NCBI GenBank assembly: GCA_003505905.1
Contig: DNXM01000049.1
Location: 1-6,007 of the forward strand
Source: Oscillospiraceae bacterium
GTDB taxonomy: Bacteria; Bacillota; Clostridia; Oscillospirales; Acutalibacteraceae
DNA length: 6,007 nucleotides
Direction: 5' to 3'
Shown here piece after piece: positions 1 to 4,526 of the stretch (the first letter of the stretch is position 1; the number at the start of each line of letters is the position of its first letter). The translations under genes were made by a program, and so were the position numbers. The notes beneath the pieces are model-generated. The model worked only from the letters and a program-made list of their open reading frames with translations, was not told where the DNA came from and did not search any database.

Positions 1-399
1 GTTGACATAAAGCAGCCAGCCCGAACAGTCGCCGTATTCACCTGCGTCTATGCCGTGAATCGAGGTGATGTAGGCATCCTTGCCGTCGCCGGCTTGGTTG
101 ACAAAGGTGAAGCCGTTTTTCTTTGCCGTGAGCACCAGTAAATCGTAAGCGGTGCTGCCGGGTGCCATTGCTTCGGTGCTTGTGTCGAGGATGATACCGT
201 CGGCGGGAATCGCCGGGTTTTTCCCTGCGTGCTGTTTGACCGTGTCGCACCGAACGGACATGGTGACTGTTACGGAGTTTAATTGAGCAGCCGCTGTCGG
301 CTCGGAAACGGATATATCCTTGCTTTGAATGTTGTTGACCAAAAGAATTCCGCCGATAATCAATACGATTGCCAGCAAAATAATGACTATTTTTTTCAT
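1..399 (-). CDS. DUF4430 (transcobalamin-like) membrane-anchored protein, C-terminus outside window
   Basis: This gene starts at ATG 399 and stays open to the window edge, giving 133 residues without a stop. Residues 1-22 (MKKIVIILLAIVLIIGGILL...) form one hydrophobic segment after two lysines and lack a lipobox cysteine, so it is probably an uncleaved anchor or a signal peptide of an extracytoplasmic protein. Residues ~42-133 fit DUF4430: a beta strand ending in SVRCDTV (47-53), DGIILD (67-72), the GSTAYDLL stretch (81-88), AYITSIHGI (109-117), and the hallmark SGWLLYVN (126-133). Cys51 and Cys124 sit where many clostridial members carry conserved cysteines and could form a disulfide. The family is related to the C-terminal domain of transcobalamin and intrinsic factor, so B12 binding or handover is a reasonable inference, supported by the cobalamin riboswitch upstream. 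The SD AAGGAG (409-414) overlaps the stop of the upstream gene, indicating co-translation. The missing end probably completes the domain. Confidence 0.88.
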   Translation of the reverse strand, partial: MKKIVIILLAIVLIIGGILLVNNIQSKDISVSEPTAAAQLNSVTVTMSVRCDTVKQHAGKNPAIPADGIILDTSTEAMAPGSTAYDLLVLTAKKNGFTFVNQAGDGKDAYITSIHGIDAGEYGDCSGWLLYVN

Positions 400-413
400 T
401 TGTGTTTTCTCCT

Positions 414-602
414 TTATTTCGATTCTTTCAACGGTTTAATACCTGCCGCTTCCAACGCTCTCGGCCACGGTCCGAGCCGTGCTTTGATGTCGGCGACTTC
501 TTCGTTCGTGAAATCGTTTTTCTGCGGGTACCGTTCCAACCCATTCGCCCGCAGGGCGGCATATTTGTCGCACAGCAAAGCGATACAGCATTCTTCTGTC
601 AC
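414..602 (-). CDS. Small protein resembling the homing-endonuclease-associated (HNH) repeat
   Basis: This is a 62-residue protein that I start at GTG 602, because GGGGAG lies 7 nt upstream and the frame further upstream runs through the riboswitch terminator. The C-terminal half has the pattern of the homing-endonuclease-associated repeat (Pfam HNH_repeat type): YPQKNDF (25-31), a helix EEVADIKARL (34-43), then GPWPRALEAAGIKP (44-57), close to the usual 'FGSWNxALEAAGL' signature. The N-terminal half, TEECCIALLCDKYAAL (2-17), is probably another helix with three cysteines. Such repeats are thought to be small helical DNA-binding modules. There is no nuclease domain, so this is not a homing endonuclease. 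It is the first gene after the cobalamin riboswitch, and its TAA stop overlaps the SD of the DUF4430 gene 14 nt away. Its function is unknown; a nucleic-acid-binding or accessory role in the B12 operon is only a guess. Confidence 0.75.
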   Translation of the reverse strand: MTEECCIALLCDKYAALRANGLERYPQKNDFTNEEVADIKARLGPWPRALEAAGIKPLKESK

Positions 603-624
603 AAGTCCTCTCCCCTTTCCGGGC

Positions 625-670
625 AAAAGAAAAGCGCTTTTTGCCGAGCAAAACTTTCGACAAAAAGCGC
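625..670 (-). terminator. Intrinsic terminator of the riboswitch expression platform
   Basis: On the minus strand GCGCTTTTTG (661-670) pairs perfectly with CAAAAAGCGC (634-643). The stem continues inward past one mismatch by several pairs, and it is followed by TTTTCTTTT (625-633). The terminator ends 22 nt before the GTG of the small protein and lies after the aptamer, so it most likely acts as the OFF structure of the riboswitch rather than as the end of an upstream gene; no gene lies between it and the promoter. Confidence 0.85.
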
Positions 671-694
671 AATAAGACACACGCACAAAAGCCC

Positions 695-872
695 TCGTCA
701 AAGCAACCGCTTTCACGAAAACCAAGGTCGTTCTCATTCTTCCTGCCCAAAAATGTTCCGAAAAAACGGCACACGGTGTGAGCATTCCGACTGTAACGGC
801 AATGACGGTTGCGCTGGATTTTCACCTTACTTTCCTCACCTCACCCCTGCGGGCGGTGTGCACCGATATTCA
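695..872 (-). promoter_or_regulatory. Cobalamin (B12) riboswitch aptamer, compact type
   Basis: On the minus strand the leader shows the ordered conserved segments of a cobalamin aptamer. CGGTG (861-865) pairs with CACCG (774-778). GAGGAAAG and then GGTGAAAATCC (816-826) follow, then GCGCAACCGTC (the L5 region, 804-814), and the B12-box-like TTACAGTCGGAATGC (782-796). Little sequence lies between the L5 region and the B12 box, so the large peripheral P7-P11 arm of classical AdoCbl riboswitches is absent; this suggests a compact Cbl-II or variant type. A downstream hairpin (695-718) presents a loop, CGGTTG (704-709), complementary to CAACCG (806-811), as expected for L13 kissing L5. Together with the terminator beyond it, this predicts shut-off of the two downstream genes when cobalamin is plentiful. 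Ligand preference cannot be read from the sequence. The outer boundaries are approximate. Confidence 0.87.
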
Positions 873-885
873 GTTTGACGGTTCT

Positions 886-914
886 ATTTTAACAGCTTTT
901 TTCCACACTTGCAA
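886..914 (-). promoter_or_regulatory. Sigma-A-like promoter of the cobalamin riboswitch operon
   Basis: On the minus strand TTGCAA (909-914, 4/6 to TTGACA) and TAAAAT (886-891, 5/6 to TATAAT) are separated by exactly 17 nt. Transcription would begin near 879, a few bases before the aptamer. The -35 lies 5 nt beyond the stop of the deacetylase gene, and I see no U-tract terminator between that stop and this promoter. Confidence 0.68.
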
Positions 915-919
915 GCCGT

Positions 920-1633
920 TTACAAAACTTTTGCATAGCGAAACGCTTCCAAATTCGTGGCGTATAAAATATCATCGTGCCCCGAAATCATCTTGCAGAA
1001 TTCCTCAAACCTTGTCCACTCGTCCCGAATGTCGAACTCATAGCTGTGACCCCAAACATAGAGCAGCTGAAAGTCGTCACTTTCACAGTTCAAAAACGCT
1101 TCGCCGACGGCGGTCAGGTTCGGTTCATCCCGCAAATGGTGGCAGGTCGGATGGAATTGAAGCAAGTCGCCCTGCGTCGGCTTAAATTCAAATGTACTCA
1201 CCGTCGTGCGGGCGTACTGCACCCCCGTGTTCGCCCGAATCAAATCGGCACAGCGGTCATCAAAATTTTTGCCGCCGCCGGGGTAAGCCATGCCGAGCAC
1301 CTCATACCCGACAAGCTCGGACAAATTCACTCGGTCCTGCTCCACTTGACGGATGATTTCCTCATCCTGCTCAACGCCGGGCAAGGTCGGGTGCGTGAGC
1401 GTGTGCACGGCAACCTCATGCCCGTCATAAATCGACTTGACATCCTCACGGTTCACTTTGATGTGGTCAACCCGAACATCCTCCCGCACCAATTCGCCCT
1501 TCATGCCGAAAAATTCGGAATTGAGGTTAAAGGTAGCCTTCAAGCCGTAGCGGTTGAACATTTCAACCAGGCGAATATCCTGCGTAACACCGTCATCGTA
1601 GCTGAAGGTAACCGCTTTTTTGTAAGTTTTCAT
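920..1633 (-). CDS. Polysaccharide deacetylase-like protein (NodB/CE4 fold)
   Basis: This 237-residue protein has the motif order of the NodB homology (carbohydrate esterase 4) domain. Motif 1 is TFSYDDG (9-15), with Asp13/Asp14 as base and metal ligand. Motif 2 is HTLTH (77-81), whose two histidines would bind the metal. Motif 3 is AYPGGG (116-121). A C-terminal YVWGHSYEFD (192-201) supplies a histidine typical of this short subfamily. There is no signal peptide or transmembrane segment, so it is predicted cytoplasmic, unlike peptidoglycan or chitin deacetylases that act outside the cell. Related enzymes remove N-acetyl groups from amino sugars, but the substrate cannot be told. Motif 3 differs from the usual R-P-Y/F-G form, so activity is not certain. 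The start at 1633 follows AAGGCGG (1641-1647) at 7 nt, one base from the ideal SD. It is probably monocistronic, divergent from the TM2 gene. Confidence 0.88.
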   Translation of the reverse strand: MKTYKKAVTFSYDDGVTQDIRLVEMFNRYGLKATFNLNSEFFGMKGELVREDVRVDHIKVNREDVKSIYDGHEVAVHTLTHPTLPGVEQDEEIIRQVEQDRVNLSELVGYEVLGMAYPGGGKNFDDRCADLIRANTGVQYARTTVSTFEFKPTQGDLLQFHPTCHHLRDEPNLTAVGEAFLNCESDDFQLLYVWGHSYEFDIRDEWTRFEEFCKMISGHDDILYATNLEAFRYAKVL

Positions 1634-1667
1634 TTTTTCGCCGCCTTTTCAAGCACAAGATGAATTC

Positions 1668-1676
1668 AGTATAGCA
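1668..1676 (-). promoter_or_regulatory. Candidate extended -10 promoter for the deacetylase gene
   Basis: The minus strand reads TGCTATACT, an extended -10 (TGn plus TATACT, 5/6 to consensus), 34 nt before the ATG at 1633. No good -35 lies 17 nt upstream. A perfect TTGACA (1681-1686) is present but only 7 nt from this -10, so it does not pair with it as a standard promoter. Confidence 0.5.
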
Positions 1677-1733
1677 CAAGTGTCAAAAAAAGAAAAGAAG
1701 TAACGAAAAAGTGTATATTATTCAAAAAAATGC

Positions 1734-1776
1734 TTGAAATCGACACAGCAATATGATACGATTGGAGCGATATAAT
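1734..1776 (+). promoter_or_regulatory. Candidate promoter(s) for the TM2-DUF2752 pair
   Basis: Two overlapping possibilities are visible. The first is TTGAAA (1734-1739) with TACGAT (1757-1762) at 17-nt spacing. The second is a perfect TATAAT (1771-1776) with only a poor -35 upstream. Either would give a 5' leader of roughly 35-50 nt before ATG 1817. The sequence alone does not decide between them. Confidence 0.5.
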
Positions 1777-1816
1777 AAATATTATGTCGACATTCCAACA
1801 AAAAAGGAGAATGGTT

Positions 1817-2215
1817 ATGTATTGTAAAAACTGCGGTGTCGAAATGAACGACAATCAGGCTGTCTGCATCAAATGCGGCAGCAAGGTCGGCACGGGTGAA
1901 GCTTACTGCGCTAACTGCGGTCAGCCCCTTACCCCCGGTGCGGATTTCTGCATGAATTGCGGCGTTGCCGTAAAAAAGGCAAGCTCCACGGGTTTGGACG
2001 GTGAGCTTGGCGGTCAAAGCAAGCTTGCTATGGCTCTGCTTTGCTTCTTCCTCGGCGCAATCGGTGTGCACAACTTTGTTTTGGGTGAAACCAAAAAAGG
2101 TATTGTCAAAATTGTTGCGACCTGCTGCTTCGGCATCGGCGCAATCCTTGCTTTGATTGACTTTGTCCGCATTTTGACCGACAAATATGTCATCGACCCC
2201 GAGAAGCTGTTCTAA
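1817..2215 (+). CDS. Double zinc-ribbon TM2 domain membrane protein
   Basis: This is a 132-residue protein. I chose ATG 1817 rather than the in-frame ATG at 1784 because AAGGAG (1804-1809) lies 7 nt before it and the family usually starts with M-x-C-x-x-C. Two zinc ribbons lie at the N-terminus: Cys3/Cys6 with Cys17/Cys20, and Cys31/Cys34 with Cys45/Cys48. A polar linker (53-66) leads to a TM2 domain (68-124): a first hydrophobic segment LAMALLCFFLGAIGVHNF (70-87), a short turn LGETKKG, and a second segment IVKIVATCCFGIGAILAL (96-113) followed by IDFVRIL. TM2 domains form a membrane hairpin, and the zinc ribbons are predicted to face the cytoplasm. The molecular role of bacterial TM2 proteins is not established. 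The next gene begins at the base after its stop, so the two are very likely co-transcribed and translationally coupled. Confidence 0.9.
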   Translation: MYCKNCGVEMNDNQAVCIKCGSKVGTGEAYCANCGQPLTPGADFCMNCGVAVKKASSTGLDGELGGQSKLAMALLCFFLGAIGVHNFVLGETKKGIVKIVATCCFGIGAILALIDFVRILTDKYVIDPEKLF

Positions 2216-2581
2216 TTGAAAGAAAAGCTCTCAAAAATTTTTCTGCAACCCAAATGGGTTCTCATTCCCCTTTACGGGCTCGGGTATTGGATTGCAAACA
2301 AAACGGGCGTCAGCTGTATCTGGAATCATTTTTTCCATGTTGCCTGTCCGTGTTGCGGGTTTACCCGTGCGCTTGTTTATGCTTTTAGGCTCGATTTTGT
2401 GTCCGCCTTTTCCTATCACCCGATGTTTTGGTCATTTCCGCTCATCGTCCTGTTGTTTTTATCGGACGGAAAGCTGTTCAAAAGCGAGCGGTGGAATAAG
2501 CTCACCTTTGCGGTGCTGATTATCGGTTTTGCGATTGTGTGGGTAGTTCGACTGATTCATAAGCCCGAATTTTTGCAATAA
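2216..2581 (+). CDS. DUF2752 family membrane protein
   Basis: This 121-residue protein is recognised by the family signature CPCCGFTRA (44-52, usually CPxCGxTRA) followed by a partially conserved SYHPMFW (66-72). Three hydrophobic segments are visible at about 13-28, 70-83 and 96-113, so it is an integral membrane protein. The start is TTG 2216, directly abutting the TAA of the TM2 gene. There is no strong SD and no in-frame ATG nearby, so translation probably depends on coupling to the upstream gene. DUF2752 genes commonly sit beside TM2 genes, which agrees with this layout, but the function of the family is unknown. The paired cysteines could bind metal or be redox-active; this is inference. 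A terminator begins 5 nt after the stop, so this is the last gene of a two-gene operon. Confidence 0.88.
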   Translation: MKEKLSKIFLQPKWVLIPLYGLGYWIANKTGVSCIWNHFFHVACPCCGFTRALVYAFRLDFVSAFSYHPMFWSFPLIVLLFLSDGKLFKSERWNKLTFAVLIIGFAIVWVVRLIHKPEFLQ

Positions 2582-2586
2582 AAAGG

Positions 2587-2613
2587 GAACGCTCTGTCGG
2601 GCGTTCTTTTTTT
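2587..2613 (+). terminator. Intrinsic terminator of the TM2-DUF2752 operon
   Basis: GAACGCTC (2587-2594) pairs with GGGCGTTC (2599-2606) across a TGTC tetraloop. This is an 8-bp stem with one T-G wobble, followed by seven T. It starts 5 nt after the DUF2752 stop codon. Confidence 0.93.
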
Positions 2614-2713
2614 GTGCAGGTGCGGCACCGACCCCTTTCCCGAAAGACGGCACAACACCGTTGAAGGCTTATTATCAACGCACAATCGGAAAATTAAGTA
2701 AAACATGGACGAT

Positions 2714-2746
2714 TATCCCTTAAATTCAGCCACTTTTTAAGGGATA
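2714..2746. repeat. Perfect 11-bp inverted repeat in the convergent intergenic region
   Basis: TATCCCTTAAA (2714-2724) and TTTAAGGGATA (2736-2746) are exact reverse complements around an 11-nt spacer (TTCAGCCACTT). No T-tract follows on either strand, so it is not a standard intrinsic terminator. The flanking region (2614-2786) holds no gene that I can support. Confidence 0.7.
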
Positions 2747-2786
2747 GGATATCCTTGTGAGCGGAAATCATGCAAAAGCGAGCAAC

Positions 2787-2827
2787 AAAAAAACATCTCC
2801 GTCCGCATGGGCAGAGATGTTTTTTTT
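2787..2827 (-). terminator. Intrinsic terminator of the purL-fhs operon (symmetrical, could work both ways)
   Basis: ACATCTC (2793-2799) pairs with GAGATGT (2814-2820). The stem is flanked by seven A on the left (2787-2793) and eight T on the right (2820-2827), so read on the minus strand it ends in a U7 run. It begins 10 nt after the fhs stop. The symmetry means it could also stop any plus-strand transcript escaping the terminator at 2587-2613. Confidence 0.92.
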
Positions 2828-2837
2828 GTTTATCAGA

Positions 2838-4514
2838 TTAGAACAAGCCTGAAATTTTGCCGTTTTCGTCAACATCTATGCGTTCGGCGGCGGGAACCTT
2901 GGGCAAGCCGGGCATGGTCATAATGTCACCCGTCAGCACAACAATAAAGCCTGCGCCTGCGGAGATTTTGACATTCTTGACCGTTACGGTAAAGCCCTCG
3001 GGTGCGCCGAGCTTGGTCGGGTCATCGGAGAAGCTGTACTGCGTTTTTGCCACACAAATCGGGCAGCTGCCGTAGCCGAGCTGTTCCAAACGCTCAATCT
3101 GCTTCTTTGCCGCCGGCATAATGTTAATGCCGTCACCGCCGTAGACCTTTTTGACAACGGCTTCGATTTTTTCTTCAATTGTGCTGTCAAGCTCGTAGGA
3201 GAAGGTGAAATCGCCCTGCTCTTCTTCGCACAGACGAACCACTTCACGGGCGAGAGCTTCGCCGCCCTTGCCGCCTTCTGCCCAAACGGTGGAAAGCACG
3301 GTGTTGACGCCAAGCTCGGCGCAGCGCTTCATGATGAAATCAATTTCGGCATCCGTATCGGTCGGGAAGCGGTTGACCGCCACGACACAGGGAAGCTTGT
3401 AAACATTTTTGATGTTGGAAACATGGCGAAGCAAGTTCGGAATGCCACGGTTGAGTGCATCCAAATCCTCGGTGTTGAGCGCCTTTTTATCCAAGCCGCC
3501 GTGCATTTTCAGCGCACGAACGGTGGAAACCACAACAACGGCATCGGGCACAAGGCCTGCCATACGGCACTTGATATCCAGGAATTTTTCAGCACCCAAG
3601 TCAGCACCGAAGCCTGCCTCCGTAACGGTGTAGTCGCCCATTTTCAACGCAAGCTTGGTTGCCGTAACGCTGTTGCAGCCGTGTGCAATGTTGGCGAACG
3701 GTCCGCCGTGAACAAATGCCGGCGTGCCCTCCAAGGTCTGAACCAAATTGGGCTTGAGTGCATCCTTGAGCAATGCCGCCATCGCACCCGAAGCGTTCAG
3801 CTGACCGGCGGTAACAGGCTCATCGCCGTAGGTGTAGCCGACAACGATGCGGGACAAACGCTCTTTCAAATCGGTGATGGAAGAGGAAAGGCAAAGTACC
3901 GCCATGATTTCGGAGGCAACGGTGATGTCGAAGCCGTCCTCACGGGGCACGCCGTTTGCCTTGCCGCCCATGCCGTCAACAACATAGCGAAGCTGGCGGT
4001 CGTTCATATCCACACAGCGCTTCCAGGTGATTTTGCGCACATCAATGTTCAGCGCATTGCCCTGCTGAATGTGGTTGTCAAGCATTGCCGCCAAAAGGTT
4101 GTTCGCCGCACCGATGGCGTGGAAGTCACCCGTGAAATGCAGGTTGATATCCTCCATGGGCACAACCTGGGCGTATCCGCCGCCTGCGGCACCGCCCTTG
4201 ACGCCGAAAACGGGTCCGAGGGACGGCTCACGCAGAGCAACCGTAACATTCTTGCCGATGCGCTTGAGTCCGTCTGCCAAGCCGATGGTGGTGGTCGTTT
4301 TGCCCTCGCCTGCGGGTGTCGGTGTGATGGCGGTGACCAAAATCAGCTTGCCGTCCTTGCGGTCGGTGTCTTTAAGCAGAGAAAGGTCAACCTTTGCTTT
4401 GTAGCGGCCGTATTGCTCAATGTATTTTTCGTCAACATTTGCAACCTTTGCAATTTCGGTAATCGGTTTCATTTCGCAGCTCTGTGCGATTTCGATATCG
4501 GATTTGTACTGCAT
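2838..4514 (-). CDS. fhs: Formate--tetrahydrofolate ligase (10-formyl-THF synthetase)
   Basis: This is a full-length 558-residue formate-tetrahydrofolate ligase, the normal size for the family (about 555-560). The cytosolic enzyme condenses formate, ATP and tetrahydrofolate to 10-formyl-THF, ADP and phosphate. The P-loop [11 protein letters not shown] is at 65-75, the family signature [20 protein letters not shown] at 95-114, and the motif [17 protein letters not shown] at 266-282. The protein ends with the typical ...KISGLF. The start at ATG 4514 is set by AAGGAG (4523-4528), whose first two bases belong to the purL stop codon. This suggests termination-reinitiation coupling with purL. Context points to supplying 10-formyl-THF for the two formyl transfers of purine synthesis. 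Acetogenesis is not implied, since no other Wood-Ljungdahl gene is visible. No frameshift or missing motif was seen. Confidence 0.98.
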   Translation of the reverse strand: MQYKSDIEIAQSCEMKPITEIAKVANVDEKYIEQYGRYKAKVDLSLLKDTDRKDGKLILVTAITPTPAGEGKTTTTIGLADGLKRIGKNVTVALREPSLGPVFGVKGGAAGGGYAQVVPMEDINLHFTGDFHAIGAANNLLAAMLDNHIQQGNALNIDVRKITWKRCVDMNDRQLRYVVDGMGGKANGVPREDGFDITVASEIMAVLCLSSSITDLKERLSRIVVGYTYGDEPVTAGQLNASGAMAALLKDALKPNLVQTLEGTPAFVHGGPFANIAHGCNSVTATKLALKMGDYTVTEAGFGADLGAEKFLDIKCRMAGLVPDAVVVVSTVRALKMHGGLDKKALNTEDLDALNRGIPNLLRHVSNIKNVYKLPCVVAVNRFPTDTDAEIDFIMKRCAELGVNTVLSTVWAEGGKGGEALAREVVRLCEEEQGDFTFSYELDSTIEEKIEAVVKKVYGGDGINIMPAAKKQIERLEQLGYGSCPICVAKTQYSFSDDPTKLGAPEGFTVTVKNVKISAGAGFIVVLTGDIMTMPGLPKVPAAERIDVDENGKISGLF

Positions 4515-4526
4515 GGTGTTCTCTCC

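Noticed and set aside
402..878. Plus-strand and extended minus-strand open frames across the 402-878 region.
   Set aside because: They run through the terminator and the cobalamin aptamer. Only the part 414-602 on the minus strand gives a protein with a recognisable pattern and a proper SD.
891..920. A possible 8-bp hairpin (AACGGCTT/AAGCTGTT with one G-U) after the deacetylase stop on the minus strand.
   Set aside because: It has no following T-tract, has a 14-nt loop and overlaps the riboswitch promoter, so I do not call it a terminator.
977..1663. A 228-codon plus-strand frame opposite the deacetylase gene.
   Set aside because: The minus-strand frame carries all NodB motifs; the plus-strand product has none and is a mirror of its codon use.
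1681..1686. A perfect TTGACA on the minus strand upstream of the deacetylase.
   Set aside because: No acceptable -10 lies 16-18 nt downstream, and the nearby TATACT is only 7 nt away; it is probably a chance hexamer next to an extended -10 promoter.
2555..2704. A short minus-strand frame of about 49 codons starting ATG near 2704.
   Set aside because: It runs through the 2587-2613 terminator and the end of the DUF2752 gene, has a poorly spaced SD, and resembles nothing known.
2713..2724. The 12 bases TTATCCCTTAAA are also present at the purL end (4528-4539).
   Set aside because: A 12-base match somewhere in 6 kb on two strands is expected by chance, and at the purL end the bases are explained by codons and the stop/SD overlap.
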